A stretch of DNA of 64,000 nucleotides from assembly GCA_035578175.1 (NCBI GenBank), contig JAQMRL010000008.1, positions 11,156,963 to 11,220,962 on the forward strand, given 5' to 3'. The notes under the pieces are model-generated. The model was not told the DNA's origin. It worked only from the letters and a program-made list of their open reading frames with translations, and ran no database searches. Within the stretch, counting starts at the first letter, position 1, and the number at the start of each line of letters is the position of its first letter. The stretch comes from Catonia carolina (lineage: Eukaryota > Arthropoda > Insecta > Hemiptera > Achilidae). Shown piece by piece: positions 54,040 through 64,000 of the stretch. The position numbers were made by a program, and so were the translations under genes.

Positions 54040-54399
54040 TTAAACAGTTATTGTTAAAAAAATTTGAGAAAAAATTGTTATCTTAAATTTTCCATAAATT
54101 TGAAATAAGTTTTGAATAAAGAAGGTTAATTTGAATAAATAAGAGAAGCATGTTGTTATAAAAATAAAATTTCTAACTCTTCCTTTAAATTTTAAAACCA
54201 AAATTTTAAATTCAAATAGTTTTATCTCTGTAACGATTTGGGTTAAGCCAATTTAAAAACAAAAATATTCAGTTCTTCAAGCCTTTACGTCCATTTATTT
54301 GGATGAAAAGAAAGTACCACAGAATCCATCACTTGTAAATTTTTAGATAAAATTTTATGATTCTAAAAACTTGTTTTAAAGGAAAAGCAAAGGGGGAAA
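54040..54399. other. AT-rich sequence related to 56300-56410
   Basis: TTTACGTCCATTTATTTGGA and AATCCATCACTTGTAAATTT recur at about 56316 and 56351, so a longer G-repeat unit may begin here. No gene. Confidence 0.4.
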
Positions 54400-54443
54400 C
54401 GAGCTATGTTGTCTGTCCGTATTCGAAATGGAACTTTTTATTA

Positions 54444-55390
54444 TAGTCCGATTCACAAAAGAAAACACCTGACTTTAAACAGCAATATCTTTTGAACCGT
54501 TGTATGTAAAAATAATTACGATACATCAAATTAAACCTTGTTTTATTGTTGATTACCGGATTACATTAACATGTAGCCCTATATATACCTCTCAAAATAA
54601 TCCCCCCTTTACTTTCTTCACTTCTTACTTCTCTTTTCTTTACTTTTCATTCATTCTTCACTTCCACTTTCACTTATTTTTTTCTTTACTTTTCGTTTCT
54701 TTACTTTTTAGGGCCTTTGTAGCCCTATATATTTCAAAGTACGCGTGAGCAAAGTAATAGTACGTTGAAGTTGGGTATACTGCAAAAATGGTTAAAAACA
54801 GGGTACTTTTTATGCATAATTTATTATATTTAATACACTATAAATCTGCCCATAACAGACAGGTGGAGTGTCAAATTATTTACACTCAATCTGTTCGTTG
54901 CAAGGCTAAAATAAATAGTTCTGTTTCTTATCACATGGTCAGTCAATTAAATGACTGAATCATTTAAGAACAGAAGAGGTAGATGTGTAAAAGACACTAA
55001 TCAGAGTTATCTTCTCTGAAAGTAATGAATTTCATTGTACAGCCAGACCCTGTGGTGAATGAAGTGAAGTTGTCATTTACAGAGTGGAAAATATGTGCTT
55101 TTCAGAGGGCCCTGCATGCTGATAAGCGTACTTTTCCACTCAGTGAGGAAGGCAATGGTAAACCACCTCACTCCTTGTTTTACTTAGTAAAACCTCTAGC
55201 GGTTCAAACCAGCCTTTCGGCTGTTGACCTAAACAACAACACACTATAAATTTCCGAAAATAATAATGTATGCCCTGTAACCAACAATAAAACAAGCCTT
55301 AATTTGATGTATTGTAAATTGTTTTTACATACAACGGTTCATAAGATATTACTGTTTAAAGAGAGTTGTTTTCTATCGTGAATCGGACTA
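54444..55390. mobile_element. TAGTC-type MITE (iii) containing RpA
   Basis: Ends TAGTCCGATTCAC and inverted TAGTCCGATTCACG; arms match for about 120-130 bp (GTTGTATGTAAAAA, ATACATCAAATTAA). TA flanks both ends. RpA (54846-55240) is inserted, leaving about 540 bp. TGTAGCCCTATATAT occurs twice inside (near 54573 and 54717). No ORF. Confidence 0.65.
54846..55240 (+). mobile_element. RpA copy 10 with 11-bp target duplication
   Basis: ACACTATAAAT is repeated at 54835-54845 and 55241-55251. Full length; the MNFIVQPDPV frame (55025-55249) is open for 74 codons. Confidence 0.88.
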
Positions 55391-55565
55391 TAAATTAAGG
55401 TAAATTTTTATCGCGGTGCTTTGCATAAGCTCGTTGATTTCTTATGAGAAATGCAGACGGAGAGTTTCACTGAACAAACTGAAGTATTCTAATGGTTAGC
55501 ACCACTGTTTTGTTTTGATGATTGGATGATAAAAAGCACTAGTGAAGTTACTCTACCAGTTATAC

Positions 55566-55908
55566 AAAAATATGATATAAAACACACACACGACTTTCTC
55601 TTGCAATTGTAAATAATAATTAACAACATAATCCATGTTTAATCATGAGTAAACATTGTAAAATAGAAAACATTACCTAACTTTTTCTCATGTGTTTATG
55701 ACACTAAATAAAAATAAACCTTTGTAAAACTTAAAAATACAAAAAAATCACTAATTGTCGCTAAACTAGGGTCTGTAAAAAAATAATTTAATTAAAGTCG
55801 TAGATTTTCTCAATTTCCTAAAACTTTAATTATAATAGGCCTACACTTTTGTCGTGAAATGCATATCAAGGCCGGAATCTTAAAAAATATTCAGTTCTGT
55901 ACGCGTTT
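55566..55908 (-). mobile_element. Hn element, 3' part of the diverged subfamily
   Basis: AAACACACACACGACTTTCT and TCTTGCAATTG at the 3' end, then GCTAAACTAGGGTCTGTA to AAGGCCGGAATCTTAAAAAA, where RpA begins. Confidence 0.65.
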
Positions 55909-56303
55909 TTTGTTGTTTAGGTGATCAGCTGAAAGACTGGTTTGAACCTATAGAGGCTTTAACTAAGTAAAACAAAGAGTGAAGTGGTTTATTATTGCCT
56001 TCCTCACTGAGTGGAAAATTATGCTTATCAGCATGCCAGTCCCTCTGAAAAGCATCTACTTTTCACCCTGCAAATGACGTATTCACTTCATTCACCGCAA
56101 GGTATGGCTGTAGCTTATAATGAATTCATTACTCTCTGTGGTGATAACTGTGACTAGTGTCTTTTACACCTCTACCTCTTCTGTTCTTAAATGCTTCAGT
56201 CATACAACTGGCTGACCATGTGATAAGAAACATAGCATTTTTTTAGCCCTGGAACAAGCAAATCGACAGCCAATAAATTAACACTCCACCTACTTGTGTT
56301 AGG
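55909..56303 (-). mobile_element. RpA copy 11, diverged
   Basis: TTGTTGTTTAGGTGATCAGC to CTCCACCTACTTGTG; all RpA blocks present in reverse with scattered changes. No exact flanking duplication seen. Confidence 0.75.
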
Positions 56304-56880
56304 AAATTTACGCCTTACGTTCATTTATTCGAATTAAAAGAAGCTGCCCAGAATCCATCACTGTAAATTTTTAGATAAACTTTTGTGATTCTAAAAATCT
56401 TTTTTTAAGGAAATACCACGCAAAAAAGAGCTCTATTGTCTGTCCGTATTCAAAATTAAATTTTTAATGAATTAAGTTAAACACATTTCCCAGAGTTATT
56501 ATATAAGATGAAAACTACAGATAGGTAAAAATGTGTTAAGATTCAAAATTAACTAATGGGTAAAGCCCTTTGTCAAATATAATTGATCTAAGAACCACCG
56601 TGTTAAAAATATTATTAAATTAATGAACAAGCAATTTTCAGATTTAAGAAGGTAGGGGAAATTTTCGTTATTTATTGAAAGCTCTTCCATTTATTACATT
56701 TCAGATGTTTGAACTCGCTAAGTAACACTTCTAAGGAAATAATAGCCATGAAAATGAGTTACTGAAGAAGTCGGTAGTTGGCAGTTCTAGATTGAGTTCG
56801 GAATGGAGAAATTACAAAAACATTTGTCGCATAATGTATAGTATATTATTCGAAAAGATTAAAGAAAAACAAACATATTG
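56304..56880. other. Partial G-type repeat and AT-rich spacer
   Basis: 56316-56480 repeats the sequence upstream of and including AAAAAGAGCTCTATTGTCTG and GTCCGTATTC. Beyond 56500 nothing is recognised. Confidence 0.4.
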
Positions 56881-57113
56881 GTAACATCTGCGAAGAATTA
56901 AAAAGAACAGGTTCACACAGGAGGCTTGTCATTGGATTCCATCTAGACGCAGGAAGCAAGAACGATCCGGAAAGGTGTGGATATTTATAATGTTATGAGA
57001 GGTGTTGAAAAAAGAAGTCTTAATTTTAAAGCCATTACGAAAGAAATGAACGATGTTTTAGGTTGCAGTTAAATGATCTAGTGTTGTAGAGCAGCCGCTA
57101 TAATAACGGCTGA
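56881..57113 (+). pseudogene. LINE ORF2 C-terminal fragment
   Basis: Frames contain CHWIPSRRRKQERSGKVW and AITKEMNDVLGCS, which fit the H..P.GRRK.GRP..TW....E and R..W..LV.ALC region at the end of LINE ORF2 proteins. Frames shift several times. A purine microsatellite follows, as for other LINE tails here. Confidence 0.45.
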
Positions 57114-57556
57114 AAGACGAGGAGAAGGAGAAGAAGATGAAGAAGAAGCAGGACGAGAAGGAACAAAAAGAGGAGGAGAAGCAGAAGGAGCAGGAGGAGA
57201 ACGAGAAGGAGAAGGAGAAAGAGAAGGAACAAAAGGAGGAGGAGAAGCAGAAGGAGCAGGAGGAGGAGACGGAGAACGAAAACGAGAAGAAGGAGAAGAA
57301 GAAAGAGAAGAAGAAGAGAAGAAGAAGGAGAAGAAAAAGTTGCAGGACGAGAAGGAATAAAAGGAGGAGGTGAAGCAGAAGGAGAAGGAGAAGAAGCAGG
57401 ACGAGGAGGAAAAGAAGGAGGGGAAGAGGTATAGGAGGAGGAGGAGTAGGGTAGGGGAAGGAGGAGAAGAAAAAGAAGCAGGACGAGGAGGAAAAGAAGG
57501 AGGGGAAGAGGAGGAGGAGAAGGAGAAGGAGGAGGGTAGGGAAAGGAGGAGAAGAA
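57114..57556. repeat. (GAA/GGA)n purine tract, about 440 bp
   Basis: Nearly pure A/G with GAGGAG, AAGAAG and internal 20-50 bp repeats (units containing GGAGAAGCAGAAGGAGCAGG). All long Lys/Glu or Phe/Ser frames across it are artefacts. Confidence 0.9.
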
Positions 57557-57589
57557 CTTGTCTTATTTTCATGCAAGAAACATCCTGAA

Positions 57590-57955
57590 TGGAATTTGGT
57601 AAAATGTTTTTACATACCCTATATTAAAGCTGTTTCATCTCCCGCCTAATAATTGATACAACTTTAGAGAGAGAAAACGAGATTCATTCATCCCATATTC
57701 ATGAACCATTGTGAACAAAACAATAATCGTACAATATTATTTAACATTTGAATAACAAATAAATTTTACGATTTCGGTTGTACTATAGTAGCTGTTATTT
57801 TATAATAAACAAAATGGAGCATTACTAAACAATACGAATCTATTACTTTAAATCATTTACCTTAAATTATGTTTAGTTAAATAATTATGAATTCTGTCTA
57901 GGTAAAATAGATACAATACGTATTTCTGAATTGTCGAATACAATATAGCTTTATT
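57590..57955. other. No recognisable gene
   Basis: AT-rich; nothing recognised. Confidence 0.45.
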
Positions 57956-57956
57956 T

Positions 57957-58350
57957 TGCCCAAAACTGGCAGATGGAGAGTTAAATTATTTTCACTCGAT
58001 TTGCTAGTTCCAGGGCTACAAAAAGAAGTTCTGATTCTTATCACATGGTCAGCCAATAATATGACTGGACCATTTAAGAATAGAAGAGGTAGAGGTGTAA
58101 AATACACTAGTCAGTTGTATCTCCTCTGAGAGAAATGAATTTCATTATACAGCCAGACCCTGTGGTGAATGAAGTGAAGGTGTCATTTGCAGAATGGAAA
58201 ATACGTGCTTTTCAGAGGGCCCGGCATGCTGCTAAGCGTTAATTTCTATTCAGTAAGAAAGGTAATGGTAAACCACCTCACTCCTCGTTTTACTTAGTAA
58301 AACCTCTACAGGTTCAAACCAGCTTTTCGGCTGATGACCTAAACAACAAC
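57957..58350 (+). mobile_element. RpA copy 12, full length
   Basis: TGCCCAAAACTGGCAGATGG to GATGACCTAAACAACAACAG. A second partial copy follows directly. Confidence 0.8.
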
Positions 58351-58508
58351 AGAAAGTAGATGCTTTTCAAAGGGCCTACCATGTTTATAGGCATACTTTT
58401 CAACTCGGCGAGGAAGGGAAATCTACCTAAACCACCTCACTCCTAGTTTTACTTCATAAAACCTCTAGAGGTTCAAACCATTCTTTTGACTGATGCCCTA
58501 AAAAACAA
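58351..58508 (+). mobile_element. RpA copy 13, 3' part in tandem
   Basis: AAAGTAGATGCTTTTCAAAG to GATGCCCTAAAAAACAAAAT; more diverged than its neighbour, so the pair is probably an old copy with a newer one joined to it. Confidence 0.7.
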
Positions 58509-58637
58509 AATACTTTTGTTGTAAGGATCGTACTTAGCAATAATACACGCTGAAATACTTAACAGAACTTTACCTACAGTGTTCCTTCTTACATGAAACA
58601 CTGAAATTTAGGACAGATCTTGTACTCTAACTATTTT

Positions 58638-59162
58638 ACTTTCTCTTGCTCTGTATGAATATAAAGAGAAAGTCAATATTGTTTACATGTCGATTTTTCG
58701 GAATCGAGTTTTTACTGAAAATACGCAATTTCATGCCCCTTGAACTAAAAACTAACAGGTTTCTAGCTATTAACCTGTATGTGGTATGAACAAAATATAT
58801 ATATATTTTTTAATTTATTTATTTAACGTCGCATCAACTACAACGGTCATTAGCGACGACGTTGGGGTGTAACTATTGTACAATAGAGGAAGAAATGATT
58901 TTTTGTAACGTATGAAAATGTGCCGTGCCTGAGTGGGATTCGAACCCAAGACCGCATGATGAGAGGCGAGCACGTTACCAACTGCGCCAATGCAGCCGGC
59001 TTTTTTTGATTTAAATTAGGTTATTAGCATGATTAATATTAGGTTATGTTTTTTGACGTTAGAATTTTTGTTTAATTCTAATGTTTTAATACTAATGTTT
59101 GGTTACATTGTTAATATTATTTGCATTGGCAAGAGAAAGTGGTGTGAGTGTTTCAAACCAGA
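58638..59162 (+). mobile_element. Hn element, internally deleted, with S2
   Basis: ACTTTCTCTTGCT at 58638 and GGCAAGAGAAAGT, GGTGTGAGTGTTTCAAACCA, GA at the end. The middle is replaced by an S2 copy (58806-59001) and most of the interior is missing. Confidence 0.7.
58806..59001 (-). mobile_element. S2 SINE
   Basis: Reverse S2 with TTAGCGACGACGTTGGGGTG, GGGATTCGAACCC and TGCGCCAATGCAGCCGGC. Confidence 0.82.
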
Positions 59163-59164
59163 TT

Positions 59165-59819
59165 TTTGTAATACTACTCTTTATCGTTTTCACCTGTTGT
59201 TATAAGGTTTCTACAGTTATAAATTTTATAAATGAAATGTCAAAAAAAATTCCTGTAACAAAAGATTAAATAATCTCGAAATTATTTTGTTTGGAAGTAA
59301 TAAAGTCTTTTCATGCAAGTAATTTACGCTTATTTGTTTTACAAATAAATTGTTTTGTAAATGTATCCATATAGCGGTTGGTTAAATATTTTAATTTTCT
59401 ATACCAAGTTAAAACTTTTTTAAGTAAAAACATAAGTATACTTATAAAAGAGAATGAAGTTTAATGTTTTTGAAATAATTAAGATTCAATCTCATTTAGA
59501 AAGTTTGCTATTTAAAAAGTTTTAAATGACCTTTTCACAAAATAACTTTAAAGTTATACTACAGTCTGCTGTTGTACTTTGTAACTGTATATGGTATTTA
59601 AAAAATTTCTTATTTTCTAAACTTTCCTTTGTGAAATTTAAATTCAGTATCACGTCAATTACTTTGAAGTTAACTATTATTTATTTTAAGTTAGTTTTTG
59701 TTTTTCAACAAAACATGATCTTTGTTTAAATTTTTATATTTCTGTTGTAATTATTTCCTTAATGGTATTTGGTACTAATATTTTATATTCATTATTAACA
59801 AGTTTATACATAACATCAT
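59165..59819. other. No recognisable gene
   Basis: AT-rich; the 67-codon plus frame at 59526-59729 is hydrophobic without a known domain. Confidence 0.4.
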
Positions 59820-60319
59820 AGCTGGAAGTTGGTCGCTCAGTTTGCGGAGAGGGTGGTCGGGAGACTGCGGTAGGAGGAGATATATGGAGATCAGTGGGAT
59901 AACCCTCTCCCACAGTGAATCAATCCTGTCCCGGTGTCAGTAGGTAAGGTAGGCACATTAACTTCCTCAGTTGGTGATGAAAGAGATGAATGAAAGGGAG
60001 AGAGTGAGTGTTGGTCAGTGACAGCGAGAGAGGAATTAGGCTACGGTTCCCTTCCACGCCCCGCTGACAGTATGTAAAATTTGTTTTTAACCCGACATTT
60101 TCCTTGTAGTATTATATAAACAGTTCCGAGGGAGGTGGAGGGTTGTTTGCTGATGTCGGATCAAGTGGTCAGGTGGCGGGTTTTTGGTTGGTAAGGCGGT
60201 TGCGGCCTCCTTGGGGCTGGACGAGGACGCCTCAATTGAATCTATCACTACTTACCCATCCTGAGGGAGTAAACATGATTTTTTCTCTCCGCCTCGGATA
60301 AAAAAAAAACAATAAAACA
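59820..60319 (+). other. GC-richer block ending in poly(A), possible LINE 3' end
   Basis: G-rich sequence clearly unlike its surroundings (GTCGGGAGACTGCGGTAGGA, GGTGGCGGGTTTTTGGTTGG), with AAAAAAAAACAATAAAA at 60301-60317. The base composition and poly(A)-like end suggest a retrotransposon 3' UTR. No coding motif found. Confidence 0.3.
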
Positions 60320-60332
60320 TTTCGAAACTTTA

Positions 60333-60911
60333 CTTACTTACTTACTTTATGCGGGGTTCCTACAGATTACTCCGCATCCCGCATCTCGATCTCCACCTCC
60401 TCCTGTCCATCCAGTCCCGTTCTCCTAAATCTCTTTCTTCCATCGCCCTTCGCACTCCCTCTCTCCATGTTCCTCTAGGCCTACCTCTCCTCCGTCTTGC
60501 TGATGGAAAGTACTCCAAAATCTTTTTTGGCCACCTCTCCCCACTAATGCGTTGTACATGTCCATACCACTCCAGTTGCCTTCCTTCAATCCTATCCACA
60601 ATAGAATGAGGTCTTCCAACTCTGTCCCTTATTACCTCATTCCTAACTCGGTCCATTCTCGAAAGCCGACAAGCTCTGCGGAAAAAATCCATCTCCAAAG
60701 CCTCCAAATAATGAACATTTCGGCTGCTGATTTGCCAACACTCTGCTCCATAAGTTGTAATTGGCTCAACCACTGCATTATACATAACTTTTTTTGTTCT
60801 TAAACTTATTTTTGGAGACCACAATATACTGTTCAGCTTTCGAATTGCCGCCCTTCCCTGACCGACCCTAGATCTGATGTCCTCCTCACATCCTCCATCT
60901 TCAGAAAAGAG
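60333..60911 (-). mobile_element. 5'-truncated LINE with 13-bp target duplication
   Basis: TTTCGAAACTTTA is repeated at 60320-60332 and 60912-60924. The 3' end is GGAACCCCGCATAAAGTAAG with a (TAAG)n tail. Only the last part of ORF2 was inserted. Confidence 0.85.
60360..60908 (-). pseudogene. LINE ORF2 C-terminus (open, 5'-truncated)
   Basis: In the minus frame: EEDIRSRVGQGRAAIRKLNS, ILWSPKISLRTKKVMYNAVV, EPITTYGAECW, LEALEMDFFRRACRLSRMDR, VRNEVIRDRVG, LEWYGHVQRISGERWPKKIL and GRPRGTWREGVRRAMEERD. All landmarks of the post-palm LINE region are present, with no stop in the last 154 codons (60360-60824). It lacks endonuclease and palm. The apparent Met start at 60824 is not a real start. Confidence 0.85.
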
Positions 60912-60924
60912 TTTCGAAACTTTA

Positions 60925-61190
60925 AGTTTTGAAAATCATTAGTGGCAATTTGTAAAATTTGTCATCTATCATTTTATTTTGTCCGTCCGTCCATCACGCA
61001 CAGATGTCAGAAACTACAAGTGATAGCAACCAACGGTTTTTAGATTCGTAATCTACACAAAAAGGTAGCGGCCTGGATTGGGTTTGAAGTTAAGTTTCTG
61101 ACTGAAAGTGGCTCAAAACCGGAAGTCATGAAATCCAAGTCAAAATTCAGAAACAAAAATAGTGTCATACGATTCCTCTTAATCTTAAAA
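60925..61190. other. Unassigned sequence
   Basis: TTTGTCCGTCCGTCCATCAC near 60978 and CAAAACCGGAAGTCATGAAA near 61113 resemble motifs of dispersed insect repeats; no ORF. Confidence 0.35.
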
Positions 61191-61335
61191 AAGATACAGG
61201 TCTATAAAAAGTGTTTTGATATATGTTTATAGGTGATAAATTTTTAAAATTTCGTATTTGGGAATAGTTAGTGGGTAAAAATATGTCTGGTACGCTTGTA
61301 CCGCCCCTTCGGTGCATTCGCGTATCGGTGGGGCA
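61190..61335 (+). repeat. C repeat, left copy
   Basis: CAGGTCTATAAAAAGTGTTTTG to TACGCTTGTACCGCCCCTTC, matched by 62443-62600 on the other side of the Hn copy. Confidence 0.7.
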
Positions 61336-61398
61336 TGACAACAAGATGGACTCCCGGTTGCCAAGATAACTACCGGTTGTTATTTACATCTTAAAAAA

Positions 61399-62195
61399 TC
61401 TGGTGTGAAACACTCACACAACTTTCTCTTGCCAATGCAAATTAGGAATGATATAGCTTAACTATATTAAAACTGTATTAAAACATCAGATTTCAACAAA
61501 AAAAATAACCTCAATAAACATAACCTAATTTTAATCATGAGTGAAAGATGCAAAATTAAAATCAACCTCAGTTTGGCTTTAAAATACGGAAAATCACTGT
61601 TTCACGCTGAACTAGGCTCTGTAAAGAAAAATGCTCTAAATAAAAGTACTAAATCTTTTAATTTTCTATAAATTTGATTATACGAGTATTATAGTACAAT
61701 TTTGTCGTAAAATGCATAGGCGGAAATCTTAAAAAATTGACTTTTTTACGCTATTTTGTGAGAAAAAACAGAAAAACACTAATTACCGCTAAACTAAACG
61801 TTGTACAAAAAAATGTTAAAATAAAAGTTGTAGGATTTTAAATTCTCTACAACTTTTATTTCATACGTTTTTGCGCTAAAATGCATATTAAAGCCCCAAT
61901 CTTAAAAAAGAACAATTTTTTTACGTGAAAACAGCCTCACCAAGAATATCAGCACACATAACGCCTACCCTATCTTGTAGAGCATAAAAAATTTAGTAAA
62001 TCAGGTAATTTTTAAAAAAATCGTACGACCTGTTTTTGAGAAAATCGCAATAAAGTGAAAAATGACACGAATAAATTACTACTTCCGGTTGACCGATGTT
62101 GATCAAAATGTTCGTGTCGGGTCCGGCAGTGGTATGTAACTTCAAGTGTTAAGTTTGAAGTTCGTACGATGTTTCGTTCTTGAGATATTCTGCGC

Positions 62196-62227
<32 letters not shown>

Positions 62228-62262
62228 ACGCACACACACACACGCGCGCGCGCGCGCGCACG

Positions 62263-62299
<37 letters not shown>

Positions 62300-62436
62300 C
62301 AATCGCTAAAAACATGTTTTTTGGGTTCAGGGAGCCTGAAAACGTGTAGATCCAGTGAAAACTCGATTTCGACAAATCGACATGAAAACAATACCTACTT
62401 TCCTTCCTGTTCATATTCATATAGGCAAGAGAAAGT
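61399..62436 (-). mobile_element. Hn element, full length, long (CA)n
   Basis: TCTGGTGTGAAACACTCACA with ACTTTCTCTTGCC, and GGCAAGAGAAAGT ending 62436. (CA)n with CG-rich interruptions spans 62192-62296. Lies between two C repeats. Confidence 0.8.
62192..62296. repeat. (CA)n/(CG)n microsatellite within Hn
   Basis: CA dinucleotides with a CGCGCGCG block in the middle. Frames made of Thr/His or Cys/Val across it are artefacts. Confidence 0.92.
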
Positions 62437-62442
62437 AAAAAT

Positions 62443-62600
62443 ATACAGGTCTATAAAAAGTGTTTTGATAAATGTTTCTAGGTGATAAATTTTTAGTGGT
62501 TTTTTTAAATTTCGTATTTGGGTATAGTTAGTAAGTAAAAAAATGTCTGCTACGCTGGTACCGCCCCTCGGTGCACTCGTGTACCGCTTTGACTGAGAAT
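62443..62600 (+). repeat. C repeat, right copy
   Basis: Same order as the left copy, with a short insertion (GTGGTTTTTTT) and scattered changes; ends CCGCCCCTCGGTGCACTCGT. Confidence 0.7.
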
Positions 62601-63375
62601 TTGCTTTCAAAAATTCACAATAAACATTATCGTTTACCGTAATCAACTAACGAAAAGAGTAATTAAATGGATTGCAGAATTAGTTTTTGCGTAAGAAGAC
62701 GATGTTAAATCATGTGTCATTTATATTTTTCTACCGCAAAATAATTAATATATTTATATATAGGTTGGTGATAGCATTTTTCTTCGATCTGAACATTTCA
62801 ATGACTAATACTTAAAGAACGGTGAAATATTTCGTTAAACAGGGTTCGGCATTATTTTCCTCTTGAAATTTTAGATCGAAATCATGTCATATGTCAACCA
62901 TCCTGTTTAAAAAAAATTAATTTTGATCCAAGATGGCCGACACCATTTTCAAATACATCCGAATAATTTCATTGGTGTAGTAACTAATTGATTTGATCTG
63001 ATTATCCTGTAAATCTCAGTTAGCTGTAATTAAGCCGTTCCTAGATTTTATGGACGCCCGGTATAATATTTTATGCGTACTAAATCCAGCCTCTGATTCA
63101 ACATCGTGCTTTAATGTAAATAAAAAAATGATCTTTGTCGACCACATAAACAAACCGTTCCCAGTATCCATTACGCTTATACATAATTCATTTTTCTTTC
63201 CAACTTTTAACGATTCACTGACGTTGGTTACTTTACATGGATTTCAGACCAGATAACACTGTTTTATATAGTACTGCGGGTATCTTTTATCGCAATACTC
63301 TATCTTACTTATATATGTAATATACTATCGAATAATAATATACAATCGATAGTTACTATCGACTGTATCAGTGTA
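62601..63375. other. No recognisable gene
   Basis: AT-rich. The 68-codon plus frame at 63050-63256 has no known domain. GATCCAAGATGGCCGACACC near 62925 is a phrase common in transposon UTRs. Confidence 0.35.
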
Positions 63376-63379
63376 TGAA

Positions 63380-63492
63380 CTACTATACCGTATGTAATAT
63401 CAATAGAAGCTTCCGTAGTGCGTCTTGGCACTCCCACAAAGGTAGAAATGGTTGCAACAGTTTGTACAGGTGCTGCAGAACGTACTACTACA
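63380..63492 (-). mobile_element. X element end fragment
   Basis: TACCGTATGTAATATCAATA followed by GAAGCTTCCGT matches the X ends at 15141 and 17095-17125, and the similarity to 15141-15240 continues for about 100 bp. On the minus strand both read as ...EASI(D/G)ITYGI. It is cut by LINE sequence on the right. Confidence 0.5.
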
Positions 63493-64000
63493 CCCATACT
63501 CAATCCCTCAAAGTGGGAAGCAATTAACTTCACTGCTAAACGAAAATTCCCGCCGCAGCTGCAAATAGAAGTCCATTCACTACCATGGGCCCGGAAAGTG
63601 AAATATCTGGGCGTAACCTTGGACCAGCGACTGACCTTCAAGGATCACGCCGAAAACTCCATTCGTAAGGGCAAAATCCTCCTCCACAAGTTATTTTCAC
63701 TCTTCATCTCTAAATCTCTACCCAAATCAATAAAACTCCTTATCTTCTCAGCCTTAATCCGTTCCGCCCTCCTTTATGGGTCGCCAATATGGTGGCCCAT
63801 CCTGTCCGAAACCAACAAAAATAGAATCCGTCCCGTCCAAAACAAAGCCCTTCGTTCTATAACAAACTTTCACTACCTAATATCAAACAAAATCATCCAC
63901 GAAAATCTCCTATTTCCCACCATCGACGACTATATCCACAACACTTCAAGGAAGCTACACGACAGAGGAAAAACAGCTCACAACGAGATCATACGCAGTA
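63493..64000 (+). pseudogene. Jockey-like LINE ORF2 fragment, runs off the window
   Basis: An open frame from 63493 to the window end (169 codons): PILNPSKWEAINFTAKRKFP, LPWARKVKYLGVTLDQRLTF, SALIRSALLYGSPIWWPILS and RPVQNKALRSITNFHYLISN. These are the segment just after the catalytic palm, the YLGV block, the LLYG..W block and the following basic helix, as in Jockey-type reverse transcriptases. It is 5'-truncated at 63493 against X sequence. Its codon use is more C-rich than its surroundings. No stop is seen, but its completeness downstream is unknown. Confidence 0.75.

Larger units (their letters stand above)
54400..55565 (+). repeat. G repeat, copy 2, split by a TAGTC element
   Basis: Pieces 54400-54443 and 55391-55565 together match 35940-36175. 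Confidence 0.55.

Noticed and set aside
57058..57588. Several 70-170 codon frames rich in Phe/Ser or Lys/Glu
   Set aside because: Produced by the purine-rich low-complexity tract on either strand.
63309..63641. 110-codon minus-strand frame
   Set aside because: Its N-terminal half is antisense to a clear LINE frame. The C-terminal part overlaps the X element end and is noted there.

Overview
The window is AT-rich arthropod DNA, most likely from an insect with a large, repeat-laden genome. The mix of a Jockey-type LINE, many Tc1/mariner relics and tRNA-derived SINEs is typical of insects; a hemipteran is possible but unproven. I found no convincing host gene, true tRNA, rRNA or CRISPR array. 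Almost everything that can be named is a mobile element, often several layers deep.

The dominant component is one dispersed family of about 0.95 kb, called Hn here. It has about 22 complete or broken copies on both strands, roughly a quarter of the window. Full copies start with ACTTTCTCTTGCC, carry a (GT)n microsatellite about 130 bp in, have a conserved internal hairpin, and end with the inverted 13-mer GGCAAGAGAAAGT, a short GTGTGA/TCACAC hairpin and CAGA before a T run. This resembles non-autonomous Helentron-associated elements (HINE/DINE-1 type). The second dispersed family, RpA (about 395 bp), ends in (AAC)n and is flanked by 10-12 bp target duplications. At least four tRNA-headed SINE groups (S1-S4) are also present.

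The only intact long genes are the two ORFs of a full-length Jockey-clade LINE on the minus strand at 30611-35032. It has a gag-like zinc-knuckle ORF1 and an endonuclease/reverse transcriptase ORF2, which overlap by ATGA. The element has a poly(A) tail and an exact 13-bp target duplication, and it sits inside an older LINE remnant. Other LINE tails (1-600, 2311, 4085, 5290, 8112, 29464, 30080, 56880, 60333, 63493) are 5'-truncated or broken.

Layout. 1-8 kb: LINE tails, RpA, S1, Hn, a TTC microsatellite and a Tc3-like deletion derivative. 8.9-20 kb: four full-size Hn copies, MITEs, a nested RpA/MITE/X-element stack at 14.2-17.3 kb, and a (CT)n tract. 18.9-25.4 kb: a mariner broken by Hn and S2, a mariner fold-back element, a Tc1 relic and a possible solo LTR. 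27.3-30.0 kb: a palindromic TA-target element with an HTH gene remnant in each arm, split by a TTAA-flanked insertion. 30.6-35.0 kb: the Jockey element. 36-51 kb: Hn, RpA and S2 copies, plus a second mariner fold-back element placed at the exact centre of a long palindrome. 51-62 kb: S1 pair, (TA)n, a TAGTC MITE, purine microsatellites, a truncated LINE with a target duplication, and a last Hn copy. The window ends inside another LINE.

The nesting gives a relative history. LINE relics, RpA and mariner elements came first, Hn copies entered many of them, and S2/RpA copies later entered Hn.
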